64,000 nucleotides of DNA from JAAGZL01 sp050297535 (GCA_050297535.1 JBNKSV010000008.1:7984-71983); one strand, 5' to 3'. Shown: positions 1 through 7,964, counted from the stretch's first letter. Translations and numbers: made by a program. Notes: generated from the sequence alone by a model not told the origin.

Positions 1-272
1 GTACGATTAAAATACTGGGCATAACGTCTACCCAACGACTGCATGGTTCGCGGTAGCGAATGTTCATCAGCCGGGGTGACAAGCAAATGGATATGGTTGT
101 GCATAAACACCCAGGCATGCACCGCCAATCCATTGGCCTCTTTTGTGTCCCGCAGACAGGTATAGAGAAACCGAAAATCCTCAGGGCGCGCCAGAACCGG
201 ATCACGGTTATGACCGCGCACCACCACATGCTGCGGTTGATTCGGAAGATAAAGACGTGGCCTCCTTGGCAT
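1..272 (-). CDS. REP-associated tyrosine transposase (RAYT, Y1/HUH family), C-terminal part outside window
   Basis: Reading the minus strand from the ATG at 272 gives about 90 residues starting MPRRPRLYLPNQPQHVVVRG and continuing to the window edge. The HUH-type metal-binding motif is visible as HNHIHLL near residue 66, preceded by the usual VHAWVFM. The catalytic tyrosine helix lies outside the window. A strong Shine-Dalgarno (AAGGAGG) sits about 6 nt before the ATG. RAYT proteins are single-copy relatives of IS200 transposases thought to mobilise palindromic REP sequences, and a set of such palindromes lies immediately upstream (300-551). Whether the gene is intact cannot be seen from here. 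Confidence 0.85.
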   Translation of the reverse strand, partial: MPRRPRLYLPNQPQHVVVRGHNRDPVLARPEDFRFLYTCLRDTKEANGLAVHAWVFMHNHIHLLVTPADEHSLPRTMQSLGRRYAQYFNR

Positions 273-300
273 AATTAACCTCCTTGTTGCTTCTCTAAGG

Positions 301-551
301 TACCGGAGTCAGTTTTCCCACGCTGGTAGCTATTAAGGGGTCGGAGTCAAACCATTCTACCCCGCTGGTTTATTTCACCATTGTTTCATGGTTTGACTCC
401 GACCCATGATTTACAAACCATGAAACAATAGTAGTCTAGACCAACATGGGTGGATGGTTTGAGTCCGACCACGGAGAATGAGGTGCCAGAGTCAAGCCAA
501 CAACATCTCTCGCTATAAACCACCATCATCGCATGGTTTGACTCCGACCCC
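301..551. repeat. Cluster of REP-like palindromic repeats beside the RAYT gene
   Basis: Four copies of a GGGGTCGGAGTCAAACCAT-type unit are present: 337-355 in one orientation and 387-405, 453-470 and 531-551 in the other. Degenerate relatives occur near 303 and 484. A perfect 15-bp inverted repeat (ATTGTTTCATGGTTT at 380-394 with its complement at 415-429) would form a long hairpin enclosing the second copy. Proximity to the RAYT gene fits the known RAYT/REP partnership. Mobilisation is inferred, not shown. Confidence 0.75.
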
Positions 552-724
552 TGGCTGACTGTAGGAGCCCACTCCCGTGGGCGAAAGAAGTCTGCAGATC
601 ACGCATAATTCTGGGTCTTGCGCCGTATTGTGGCATTCCATCGCTCGGAGGACCGAGCTCCTACAGGTAAATAATAGGATGTTGATGCTAGAATAAACCC
701 ATTTACACGAATAAACATAACAGT
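552..724. repeat. Gene-free interval with a GTAGGAGCCCACTCC-type dispersed repeat
   Basis: At 561-583 lies a GTAGGAGCCCACTCCCGTGGGCG unit split here as GTAGGAGCCCACTCC plus CGTGGGCG. A related inverted fragment (GACCGAGCTCCTACAG) is at 651-666. The same family recurs as a 28-bp inverted pair at 22540-22616, so it is a dispersed genomic repeat. The rest of the interval to the start of the next gene shows no coding sequence; it should carry the promoter for that gene, but I see no convincing -35/-10 pair. Confidence 0.6.
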
Positions 725-1300
725 ATGAAAATAATCCTTGGCTCCACCTCCCCGTTTCGCCGCGAACTGCTACAGAAGCTGCAGCTGGATTTTTCTGTCG
801 ATTCCCCCGATATCGACGAGTCCAGACTGCCAAACGAATCACCACAAGATATGGTACAGCGTTTAGCGGTCGAGAAGGCCAAGGCGGTTGCCGCCAACCA
901 CACCGATGCCTTGATCATCGGTTCGGATCAGGTAGCCTGTATCGGTTCCGATATCCTGGGCAAACCCGGCACCAGAGACAAGGCAATTATTCAGCTCACC
1001 ACGGCTTCAGGACAAAAGGTGAGTTTTTATACTGGCCTGTGCCTTCTCAATAGCGCCACCGGCAATATGCAAGTGGTGTGTGAACCGTTCTATGTCCACT
1101 TCCGCAATCTATCCAGAGAGCAAATAGAACGCTATCTGGACGTGGAAGAGCCATACAACTGCGCCGGTAGCTTCAAATCCGAGGGTCTTGGGATCGCCCT
1201 GTTCGAGAAGATGGAGGGTGATGACCCCAATGCCCTGATCGGACTGCCGTTGATACGGTTGATCACCATGCTGCACCAGGAAGGCATAGCTGTCCCGTAA
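725..1300 (+). CDS. yceF: Maf-family nucleotide pyrophosphatase, YceF (7-methyl-GTP pyrophosphatase) type
   Basis: This 191-residue protein is full length for the Maf family. It begins MKIILGSTSPFRRELL, the signature S-T-S-P-x-R-R loop that binds the nucleotide, and carries SDQV near residue 68 with the catalytic aspartate and the GKPGT loop after it. The C-terminal blocks (CAGSFKSEGLGI, IGLPLI) match the YceF subgroup rather than the dTTP/UTP-specific Maf subgroup. Family knowledge: these enzymes hydrolyse non-canonical nucleoside triphosphates such as m7GTP and are cytoplasmic house-cleaning enzymes. Only 4 nt separate it from the EF-G gene, so the two are probably co-transcribed. The E. 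coli neighbours of yceF (yceD-rpmF-plsX) are not seen here. Confidence 0.9.
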   Translation: MKIILGSTSPFRRELLQKLQLDFSVDSPDIDESRLPNESPQDMVQRLAVEKAKAVAANHTDALIIGSDQVACIGSDILGKPGTRDKAIIQLTTASGQKVSFYTGLCLLNSATGNMQVVCEPFYVHFRNLSREQIERYLDVEEPYNCAGSFKSEGLGIALFEKMEGDDPNALIGLPLIRLITMLHQEGIAVP

Positions 1301-1304
1301 ACAT

Positions 1305-3356
1305 ATGAACAAAGCCCCCGACCTCATCCATACCAGAAATATCGGCATCGCCGCCCATGTGGATGCGGGCAAGACCACGCTTACCGAACGCATCCTATTC
1401 TACACCGGGGCATCCTACAAAATCGGCGAGGTCCACGATGGCGCGGCCCATATGGACTACATCGAAGAGGAACAGGTCCACGGCATTACCATAAACTCCG
1501 CCGTCACCCGTGCCAGTTGGCAGGGACATCTGATTCAGATTATCGACACACCGGGACACGTGGACTTCACCATAGAGGTAGAGCGCGCCATGCGCATCCT
1601 GGATGGTTGTGTCCTGGTGTTGGATGGAGTGCGCGGCGTGGAGCCACAAACGGAGACGGTCTGGCGACAACGCAATAAATTCGACCTCCCTGCCCTGTTC
1701 TTTATCAATAAAATGGACCGCCCCGGCGCAGACTTCGACCACGCCATGGAGAGCATAAGCAGGCGCTTGCAGGGTGAACCAGTAGCCATCACAGTGCCGC
1801 TCCCGGAACAGCAGGCCGTGGTGCACCTCATCGACAAGAGCATACTCCACTTCGACGGTGAGCATGGAGAGATCCTGCGACAGGAAGCATGCGACGATAC
1901 GACCTGGAATGCCATATCACCATATCGCGAGTCCATGCTACTTGCCGCCGCAGAGTTCGACGAAGCCGTTGCCGATCTGGTTCTGGCTGGAGAAGAGCCG
2001 GAAACCGAGGCCGTTTGGTCAGCCCTGCGCAGTGGCACCCTGGCTGGCAAGATCCATCCCTGCTTTGGTGGTACCGCCCTGCGCAATCAGGGTGTTCAGC
2101 CGGTACTGGACGGAATCATCCGGCTGCTGCCATCCCCTCTGGATCGACCTGCCGCCACGGCCAGATCTGCAGATGGGATAGTGCAAAGTATCAAGCTTGG
2201 AGACGAGGGCCCCCTGGCGGCCCTCTGTTTCAAGGTGCAGATGTGGGAGGGACGCCGTCACGTCTATGCCAGGATCTATCGCGGCCAGATTAAGCCGGGC
2301 GACAAAATCGCAGCAATACAACCTGACGGAACCCAAATAAATGAGACGATAGCCCGCATATTTGAAGTGGACGCCGGAAAAAAGAGCAAGCTGGATGTAG
2401 CCAACGCTGGTCAGATAGTGCTCATTGCCGGACTGCGGCATATAACTACCGGAGATACCATCTGTGATCCGGAACATATCCTGATGATGGAGCGCATAGA
2501 CGCCAGAGAACCGGTTTTGAGCCTTGCAGTAGAGCCGCAGTCCAGTGATGATGAGGAGAAGTTTCTGGAGGTACTGGACAAGGTACAACAGGAAGATCCG
2601 ACACTGATCATGGAGGAAGACAAAGACACCGGACAGCGCCTGCTCCGTGGCATGGGTGAACTGCACCTACAAATCGTATTGGAGAGGCTGCAACGAGAAT
2701 TTAATCTAAACATACGTTCTGGAAGACCGGCCGTGGCCCTGCGCGAGACCATCACTAAATCAGCAACGGCAGACTGTCTCTTCCAGCCCCTCTTCAATAA
2801 CAAATTGCATGAACATGAGATCAAGGCGCGGGTGGAACTGAGGGTAGCGCCGCTTGAGCGTGGCGCAGGCAGAAAGATCATCTTTGAACCCGCAATTAAA
2901 CCTGAAGGACACAAACTTACCCAACTGCAACTAGATGCCATAAATGACGCGCTACAACTGGTATTGACCAGTGGTCCGATAGAGGCCGCCCCCCTGGAAG
3001 ACCTGGAGCTAGCTGTAACCATAGTGGAGACCTTTGGAAAATTATCCACCCCGGACGCGCTCCATGCCGCCACCGCCAAGGCCTGTATCCTGGCCATAAA
3101 ACAGGCTGAACCCTGTCTGCTGCACCCGATCATGGCTGCAGAAGTGGTGGTGCCGGAAGAGAACCTGGGCCAGGTTCTGGGTGATCTGCAAGCGCGTTTG
3201 GGGGTAATTCAAGACACCAATAAATGGAAAGACACCGCTACCATAAGCTGCGAGGTGGCCTTGGACAAACTCCTGGGGTACACCACCGACCTACGCAGCA
3301 TGACCCAAGGACGCGGACATTTCAGTACAATATTCAAGAGGTTCGACAGGGTCTAG
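1305..3356 (+). CDS. Divergent elongation factor G (EF-G paralogue) GTPase
   Basis: This 683-residue protein has the full EF-G layout. The G domain shows AHVDAGKTTLTER (P-loop), GITINSAVT (switch I), DTPGHVDF (switch II) and NKMDRPG (base recognition). Domain II follows, and the C-terminus retains LGYTTDLRSMTQGRG. Family role: GTP-driven translocation and ribosome recycling. Departures from canonical EF-G are the switch I context (VHGITIN instead of ERGITIT) and loss of the GGRGQYGHV block of domain IV, replaced by FNNKLHEHEIKARVEL. It is also outside the usual rpsL-rpsG-fusA-tuf operon. I infer a second, specialised EF-G rather than the main fusA product. It is tightly linked behind yceF. 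Confidence 0.8.
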   Translation: MNKAPDLIHTRNIGIAAHVDAGKTTLTERILFYTGASYKIGEVHDGAAHMDYIEEEQVHGITINSAVTRASWQGHLIQIIDTPGHVDFTIEVERAMRILDGCVLVLDGVRGVEPQTETVWRQRNKFDLPALFFINKMDRPGADFDHAMESISRRLQGEPVAITVPLPEQQAVVHLIDKSILHFDGEHGEILRQEACDDTTWNAISPYRESMLLAAAEFDEAVADLVLAGEEPETEAVWSALRSGTLAGKIHPCFGGTALRNQGVQPVLDGIIRLLPSPLDRPAATARSADGIVQSIKLGDEGPLAALCFKVQMWEGRRHVYARIYRGQIKPGDKIAAIQPDGTQINETIARIFEVDAGKKSKLDVANAGQIVLIAGLRHITTGDTICDPEHILMMERIDAREPVLSLAVEPQSSDDEEKFLEVLDKVQQEDPTLIMEEDKDTGQRLLRGMGELHLQIVLERLQREFNLNIRSGRPAVALRETITKSATADCLFQPLFNNKLHEHEIKARVELRVAPLERGAGRKIIFEPAIKPEGHKLTQLQLDAINDALQLVLTSGPIEAAPLEDLELAVTIVETFGKLSTPDALHAATAKACILAIKQAEPCLLHPIMAAEVVVPEENLGQVLGDLQARLGVIQDTNKWKDTATISCEVALDKLLGYTTDLRSMTQGRGHFSTIFKRFDRV

Positions 3357-3530
3357 GTCATTATCCCGTGGTCTGTATCACATGGGTTGCTTTATCAGAT
3401 ATAATGCCGGTCAGACTGCATCATAAATGAACATTTTGCTGCAATTTGCATATGATTCGGTCGGTCATTTATAGCGGGAATATTCCCTGCGTCCTGTCTT
3501 CCTAATAACAGATGGAATAAAGAGGTCTAC

Positions 3531-3926
3531 ATGAAAAAACTACTTACCATCGCCTTTATCTCAGCCTTCCTGACTGCCTGTGGCGGAGATGCCCCAGAAC
3601 AACCTAAGGCCGAAGCGCCTGCAACCGAGGCTCCTGCACCTGCCGCTGAAGAGGCTGCACCTGCTGCTGAAGAGGCTGCACCTGCTGCCGAAGAGGCCGC
3701 CCCTGCTGCTGAAGAGGCTGCACCTGCTGCTGAAGAGGCTGCACCTGCTGCTGAAGAGGCCGCCCCTGCTGCTGAAGAGGCTGCCCCTGCTGCTGAAGAG
3801 GCTGCACCTGCTGCCGAAGAGGCTGCACCTGCCGCCGAAGAGGCTGCACCTGCCGCCGAAGAGGCCGCACCTGCCGCCGAAGAGGCCGCACCTGCTGCTG
3901 AAGAGGCTGCACCTGCTGCTCAGTAA
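3531..3926 (+). CDS. Lipoprotein with alanine/glutamate/proline heptad tandem repeats
   Basis: The protein has 131 residues. A lipoprotein signal peptide ends in LTAC, with Cys17 as the acylated residue. A short linker follows, then 13 consecutive AAEEAAP units (residues 38-128) and a terminal AAQ. The Shine-Dalgarno AGAGG precedes the ATG. There is no catalytic domain. The acidic, proline-rich extended chain suggests a surface or periplasmic spacer, possibly cell-wall-associated, but function is unknown. All reading frames are open across the repeat because the unit is 21 bp; the lipoprotein frame is chosen because it alone has a start, a signal peptide and a lipobox. It stands alone between two transcription units. 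Confidence 0.75.
   Translation: MKKLLTIAFISAFLTACGGDAPEQPKAEAPATEAPAPAAEEAAPAAEEAAPAAEEAAPAAEEAAPAAEEAAPAAEEAAPAAEEAAPAAEEAAPAAEEAAPAAEEAAPAAEEAAPAAEEAAPAAEEAAPAAQ
3642..3914 (+). repeat. 21-bp tandem repeat (13 units) inside the lipoprotein gene
   Basis: Thirteen consecutive 21-bp units encode AAEEAAP. Units differ only at synonymous third positions (for example gct/gcc and gca/gcc), so the peptide is kept while the DNA drifts. The array is likely to change copy number by slippage or recombination, altering protein length by 7 residues per unit. Confidence 0.9.
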
Positions 3927-3958
3927 TCCGTTAAAGATTTGATGAGCTGATGCAAAAT

Positions 3959-3986
3959 GGCGGTTGTCAAACTCTCGGCAACCGCC
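3959..3986 (+). terminator. Possible terminator after the lipoprotein gene
   Basis: GGCGGTTG and CAACCGCC form a perfect 8-bp stem (3959-3966 with 3979-3986) starting 33 nt after the stop codon. The tail after it is AAATTTC, with few T residues, so intrinsic termination would be weak. Confidence 0.5.
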
Positions 3987-4037
3987 AAATTTCACCCTGA
4001 AATAGCCTTTTTCTAATCCCCTGCGAAAGTTAAATCA

Positions 4038-4624
4038 CCTCCGGCAGAGCCGGAGGCTTATCAGGTTGCGCCCTCAAAGGGCTTTCATTGCGCCCAAGGC
4101 GCTACATTCCAAGAGACAACTGATCTCGCCTAACATCTTCCAGCTCCTGATTACGAATATACTCCCTAACCATTTCTTCATCTAACCCAACGGTTGAAAC
4201 GTAATATCCTCTCGCCCAGAAGTGCTCTCCTGCAAAATTCCTTTGCCTGCCTTTAAAACGCCTAGCTATCGTAATCGCGCTCTTCCCTTTCAAATATCCA
4301 ACTACGTTAGAAACTGAATATTTCGGTGGAATACTGATACATATATGCACATGATCAGACATTAAATGCCCTTCCTCAATACGACAACCTTTCCTCTCTG
4401 ACAACTCATGAAATATTTCGCCTAACCCCTTTCGGAGTTCTCCATAAATCAGTTTCCGCCTGCGTTTGGGAATAAATACTACGTGGTACTTACAATCCCA
4501 TCTCGTATGCGTCAGACTCTTAAAGTCTCTCATAGGTTTTCCTCTCGTTTCTTGGTCGAAACTAAAGGTTAAATGACCGTAGCATCGGTCCAACCTATTC
4601 GAGTCCCCCCGGCATAGCCGGGGG
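4038..4624 (-). mobile_element. IS200/IS605-family insertion sequence, tnpA only
   Basis: A single Y1 transposase gene is bracketed by two similar imperfect palindromes. CCTCCGG-CAGAG-CCGGAGG at 4038-4056 would be the right-end hairpin in gene orientation, and CCCCCGG-CATAG-CCGGGGG at 4606-4624 the left-end hairpin. IS200-type elements have subterminal hairpins and no terminal inverted repeats or target duplication, as seen here. True ends probably lie a few tens of bases outside the hairpins (about 4015-4645). No tnpB accompanies it. The element inserted in the intergenic space without breaking a recognisable gene. Confidence 0.85.
4102..4533 (-). CDS. tnpA: IS200-like Y1 transposase TnpA
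   Basis: This is a 143-residue protein from the ATG at 4533, preceded by GAGAGG about 8 nt upstream; a 20-codon upstream extension is open but lacks family similarity. It has the typical start THTRWDCKYHVVFIPKRRRK, the HUH motif DHVHICIS near residue 63, and the helix VREYIRNQE with the nucleophilic tyrosine. TnpA makes single-strand transposition by forming a 5'-phosphotyrosine link and recognising the flanking hairpins. Its length is normal for IS200 TnpA and it shows no frameshift, so the element may be active. Confidence 0.9.
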   Translation of the reverse strand: MRDFKSLTHTRWDCKYHVVFIPKRRRKLIYGELRKGLGEIFHELSERKGCRIEEGHLMSDHVHICISIPPKYSVSNVVGYLKGKSAITIARRFKGRQRNFAGEHFWARGYYVSTVGLDEEMVREYIRNQELEDVRRDQLSLGM

Positions 4625-4753
4625 TTTACCTAATGATTAATTAAAAGAATCCCCAAATTGAAGAATGTCATTGAAGGCATCTTCTAAAACAGAATATAAG
4701 GTGCTAGCTAGTATTCCGTTACAGTCCAGTATCTGACTTATAGGGGTATCACG

Positions 4754-4927
4754 ATGGGAAATTCACTCTGGTTCATCACGATCTTGCAGCAAAAACCATG
4801 GTTAGGTTTTTTGATAGGCTTGGGTTTCATAACCATCATGTTCTTGGCAAAGAATCTCGTGGTTTACATGTATTCCAAGAATCAAGAGAAGAAGATGCCG
4901 TTGGAAGAGGCAGAGGAAGTGGAATAA
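4754..4927 (+). CDS. Small single-span membrane protein, unknown function
   Basis: This ORF encodes 57 residues. After a short N-terminus (MGNSLWFITILQQKPW) comes one hydrophobic stretch of about 20 residues (WLGFLIGLGFITIMFLAK). The tail is charged and rich in lysine then glutamate (KNQEKKMPLEEAEEVE). AGGGG lies about 9 nt before the ATG. The positive-then-acidic cytoplasmic-looking tail suggests an inner-membrane anchor with a soluble end. I do not recognise a family. It lies between the IS element and the convergent hpt gene. The composition looks like a real small protein, but coding status is not proven. Confidence 0.5.
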   Translation: MGNSLWFITILQQKPWLGFLIGLGFITIMFLAKNLVVYMYSKNQEKKMPLEEAEEVE

Positions 4928-4980
4928 CTGCGGCAGATCAGCCACATAACTCAGGGTGTTTAGCTATATAAGCCGGTAAT

Positions 4981-5544
4981 CTAAACGCCCTCATCCTTTG
5001 CACTTACCGCGAATATTCCAGGGGCATTCCTCAGATAGCCCTTGTAGTCCATACCATATCCGAATACATATCTGTCCTCCACCTCAAGTCCAACAAAATC
5101 AGCCTTGAAGCCGTTACTACGGTCATGGAGCTTCTCAACCACTACCGCTGTGGTGATGCTGCCAGCGCCCAACTCATTGCAGAACTCCACTATGGCCTTG
5201 AGCGTGATGCCTTCATCCAGGATATCGTCGATAATTAAGACATGCTGATCCTTTAGATCTTGATGGTTACGTTTGATCCAGTGCAGTTCTCCAGCTGAGG
5301 TTTGGCCGTGGTATCTGGTGGCGTGGAGATAATCTACCCGTAGTGGGAAATTGAGTTTTGGCAGCAGCTTACCTGCGGCGATCAGACCACCGTTCATGAT
5401 GCATAGTACAATCGGATCCTTGTCTGCCAAACGCTGGGATATTTCACCGGCTATTCTGTCCAGCGCGTCTTCAACGGCCTGCTCTGAATGCAGTTCATCT
5501 GCCTGATCGTATACTGCCTGCGCGGTCTTTGCGTCTATCTTCAT
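4981..5544 (-). CDS. hpt: Hypoxanthine-guanine phosphoribosyltransferase
   Basis: This 187-residue type I phosphoribosyltransferase has the PRPP-binding signature VLIIDDILDEGITL near residues 101-114, the substrate loop YHGQTSAGELHW, and the early CIMNGGLIAAGKLLP segment. It converts hypoxanthine or guanine with PRPP to IMP or GMP in purine salvage. The start codon is 2 nt behind the nagZ stop, so the two genes form one transcription unit. This pairing of nagZ with a salvage enzyme is common in gammaproteobacteria. Guanine versus hypoxanthine preference cannot be told from sequence. Confidence 0.85.
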   Translation of the reverse strand: MKIDAKTAQAVYDQADELHSEQAVEDALDRIAGEISQRLADKDPIVLCIMNGGLIAAGKLLPKLNFPLRVDYLHATRYHGQTSAGELHWIKRNHQDLKDQHVLIIDDILDEGITLKAIVEFCNELGAGSITTAVVVEKLHDRSNGFKADFVGLEVEDRYVFGYGMDYKGYLRNAPGIFAVSAKDEGV

Positions 5545-5546
5545 AG

Positions 5547-6593
5547 CTAGATATCCAGATTTAGAGAGGGTGACTCTTCATATTGGGCGATTGCATCCAG
5601 CGCTGTTTTCCAGCGCGGATCCAAATGTATCTCATCTCTACTCACGTGGCCACGGCCATGCATCCTGACCATGCGCACCTGGGCTGCCGGGTCACGATAA
5701 TCGCCCAACTCTTCCATAACCTGAATGGCCCCCGCTTGATTGTTGCATACCAAAATCATGTCGCAGCCTGCATCCAGGGCCGCCCGGGCGCGCTCCTTGT
5801 AATCACCTGCGGCGTCCGCAGCGGCCATGGTCAGATCATCACTGAAGATGACGCCTTGAAATTTCAGCCTGGTGCGCAACACATCCTTGAGCCAGAAACG
5901 GGAAAATCCAGCCAGATCAGATGATATGTTCTCGTAGATCACATGAGCAGGCATGATCGCCTCCAGACCATTGGCTATCATGCGCTGAAAGGGAATCAGA
6001 TCGGCAGTCCAGATATCTTCCGGTGTCCTGCGATCAACAGGAAGCTCAAGGTGGGAATCCTCCACCACACCGCCATGTCCTGGGAAATGCTTGCCGACCG
6101 CAGCCATTCCAGCTTCATGTACCCCGCGCATCCATGAGTAGGCCAGTTCCGAAACCACTGTAGGTTTTTTGTGGAAGGCCCGATCCCCGATTACGCTGCT
6201 GGCGCCATATCCCAGATCCAGGACCGGGGCAAAGCTGAAATCCACCCCCACCGCCCGAAGTTCCGCTGCCATAAGCCAGCCTGCAGATTGGGCCGTGGCC
6301 TTTGCTGTCTTGATGTTGGCTTCGTGCAGTTCCCCAAACCAAGATGCAGGTGGCAGCCGGACAAACCCTTCTTTGAAACGCTGTACCCTACCCCCCTCCT
6401 GGTCTACTGCGATCAGCAGTTCTGGCCTTCTTATTTCATGAATTTGTCTTATAAGTGCATGTATTTGTTGAGGTGATTCGAAATTTCTGCTGAACAGGAT
6501 AACCCCGCCGGCAGCTGGATGCTCCAGCATCTCACGCTCTTCCCGGGTTATCTCCAATCCAGTAAGATCAAACATCAATGGTCCGTGGCTCAT
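5547..6593 (-). CDS. nagZ: Beta-N-acetylhexosaminidase NagZ (glycoside hydrolase family 3)
   Basis: This is a 348-residue protein from the ATG at 6593 (MSHGPLMFDL). A TTG 18 nt upstream is in frame but less like family starts. It has the GH3 block KHFPGHGGVVEDSHLELP containing the catalytic His, and AVDQEGGRVQRF near the N-terminus. NagZ is cytoplasmic and removes N-acetylglucosamine from anhydromuropeptides during peptidoglycan recycling; its products also set beta-lactamase induction in some species. There is no signal peptide, as expected. It is transcribed with hpt and divergent from the FliL-like gene, and lies near a peptide uptake operon that could import muropeptides. Confidence 0.92.
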   Translation of the reverse strand: MSHGPLMFDLTGLEITREEREMLEHPAAGGVILFSRNFESPQQIHALIRQIHEIRRPELLIAVDQEGGRVQRFKEGFVRLPPASWFGELHEANIKTAKATAQSAGWLMAAELRAVGVDFSFAPVLDLGYGASSVIGDRAFHKKPTVVSELAYSWMRGVHEAGMAAVGKHFPGHGGVVEDSHLELPVDRRTPEDIWTADLIPFQRMIANGLEAIMPAHVIYENISSDLAGFSRFWLKDVLRTRLKFQGVIFSDDLTMAAADAAGDYKERARAALDAGCDMILVCNNQAGAIQVMEELGDYRDPAAQVRMVRMHGRGHVSRDEIHLDPRWKTALDAIAQYEESPSLNLDI

Positions 6594-6665
6594 ACTATAA
6601 TTTCCAATCAAGTTTCTTCTTCTGGTGCCGATAAGGCTTTTGACGATCGTTATAACAGGATTTTA

Positions 6666-7070
6666 ATGAAAATGATGCGTTTATTCTCCCTACTGATACT
6701 AACCTGGTCTGTACTTTTTCCCGGTTTCGCGATTGCGGAAGAGGATGGAGAAAAGAAGCCAGCGGTGTATTTCTCCATCTCTCCGTCACTGATTGCAAAT
6801 GTGCAAGGCAAAGCCAGGTATGCCAGGTGTGATATCCAGCTCATGCTCGAAAATGAAGAGGCCGTTCCCGAAATTAAACTGCATGCCCCAGCTATTCGTC
6901 ATGAATTACTCCTGTTACTTGGCGATCAAAACGGAGCGGATCTGCAAGATCCCAAGGGAAAAGAGCGATTCCGGCAGGCAGCGCTGAGTGCGGTGGGTAG
7001 TGTCATCAAAAAGCAGACCGGCAAAAACAGTATAAAGGACCTGTTCTTCACCAGTTTCTTTGTGCAGTAG
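6666..7070 (+). CDS. Exported FliL-family protein (paralogue outside the flagellar cluster)
   Basis: This 134-residue protein starts at the ATG at 6666 (MKMMRLFSLLIL) behind CAGGA 5 nt upstream. A signal sequence ends near FAIAEE. The rest has the FliL fold pattern: VYFSISPSLIANVQG, IQLMLENEEAV, IRHELLLLLGDQ and the C-terminal IKDLFFTSFFVQ, which parallels AVYFSSFVMQ at the end of the cluster FliL (54932-55474). Canonical FliL keeps its N-terminal membrane helix and basic cytoplasmic start; here the hydrophobic segment resembles a cleavable signal. Function in stator or surface sensing is inferred from the family. It is divergent from nagZ. Confidence 0.7.
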   Translation: MKMMRLFSLLILTWSVLFPGFAIAEEDGEKKPAVYFSISPSLIANVQGKARYARCDIQLMLENEEAVPEIKLHAPAIRHELLLLLGDQNGADLQDPKGKERFRQAALSAVGSVIKKQTGKNSIKDLFFTSFFVQ

Positions 7071-7084
7071 AGACACTGCTAGAA

Positions 7085-7888
7085 CTAGTTACGAGTCACT
7101 TGGTTTTTAACATCCAGGCGATCCCGCAATCTGTCGCCCAGCAGGTTTACTGACAACACCACCAGCATGATGCAGATCCCCGGCGCCAGCACCAGGTGTG
7201 GCGCCACCAGCATATATCTGGTCCCATCCCGAATCATGCTACCCCAGGATGCCGCTGGTGGTTGCACACCCAAGCCCAGAAAAGAGAGACCGGCCTCAGC
7301 AATCACTATCCCAGCCACCCCGAAGGTGGCCTCAATGATCAGGGGCGCGGCGACCAACGGCAGCAGATGTCTTCTGATGATGGGGATGGTGCCCTGCCCC
7401 AAGGCTATGGCAGCGGCGACATGATCACGGTGCTTCAGAGTCAGCACCTGGGCCCTGGCCAATCTGGCGTATCCGACCCAACCCACGATAGAAAGGGCGA
7501 TGATCACATTATCTATCCCAGGTCCCATGACCCCGGCCAGGGCGATGGCCAGTAGGATGCCTGGAAAGGCGAGGAATATGTCAATCACACGCACCAGCAG
7601 CAAATCAGCAACCCCGCCCGAATATGCCGCAAAGGCACCCAGCGCAGTGCCTAAGCACGCGGAGATAACCACTACCCAGAGCGCCACCAGAAATGATGTC
7701 TGGGCGCCCATTATCAGCCGGTCCAACACCGGACGACCGAGATCATCATTCCCCAGAGGATTTTCGGCAGATGGCGAGGATAGGATATGTTGTAGGTCAA
7801 TCTGGTTCGGGTTCAGCGGAAGCATAGGGCCAATAATAGATACCAGCATCCAAAGCAGGAGGAGTGAGAGGAAGGGCTTATATTTCAT
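7085..7888 (-). CDS. Peptide ABC transporter permease, DppC/OppC family
   Basis: This is a 267-residue inner-membrane permease. An N-terminal membrane helix precedes the OppC-type motif NPLGNDDLGRPVLDRLIMGA, several hydrophobic spans follow, and the EAA loop appears as EAGLSFLGLGVQPPAASWG near the C-terminus. It would pair with the DppB-type permease encoded upstream to form the channel of an oligopeptide importer. It is separated from that gene by 76 nt holding a short palindromic repeat. No ATPase gene (dppD/F type) follows, so energy must come from proteins encoded elsewhere. Probable last gene of the operon. Confidence 0.9.
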   Translation of the reverse strand: MKYKPFLSLLLLWMLVSIIGPMLPLNPNQIDLQHILSSPSAENPLGNDDLGRPVLDRLIMGAQTSFLVALWVVVISACLGTALGAFAAYSGGVADLLLVRVIDIFLAFPGILLAIALAGVMGPGIDNVIIALSIVGWVGYARLARAQVLTLKHRDHVAAAIALGQGTIPIIRRHLLPLVAAPLIIEATFGVAGIVIAEAGLSFLGLGVQPPAASWGSMIRDGTRYMLVAPHLVLAPGICIMLVVLSVNLLGDRLRDRLDVKNQVTRN

Positions 7889-7906
7889 CTCTGCAGCCCA
7901 TTATCA

Positions 7907-7941
7907 CCCTCTCCCCTTGGGGAGAGGGATGGGGTGAGGGG
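7907..7941. repeat. Palindromic repeat in the permease intergenic gap
   Basis: CCCTCTCCCC and GGGGAGAGGG (7907-7916 and 7919-7928) form a 10-bp stem with a 2-nt loop, followed by ATGGGGTGAGGGG. CCCTCTCC/GGGGTGAGGG hairpins of this kind are widespread dispersed repeats in proteobacterial genomes. Between two permease genes of one operon it may stabilise the upstream mRNA or lower downstream expression; this is inference. Confidence 0.7.
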
Positions 7942-7964
7942 TGTTACAGGATGACAATGATATC

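Noticed and set aside
301..551. CRISPR-like array
   Set aside because: Copies are in mixed orientation, irregularly spaced, palindromic and next to a RAYT gene; no cas genes.
2019..2666. 215-codon minus-strand ORF inside the EF-G gene
   Set aside because: Shadow of the GTPase gene without any independent signal.
3561..3995. Long open frames on both strands across the lipoprotein repeat
   Set aside because: They arise from the 21-bp periodic repeat; only one frame has a start, signal peptide and lipobox.
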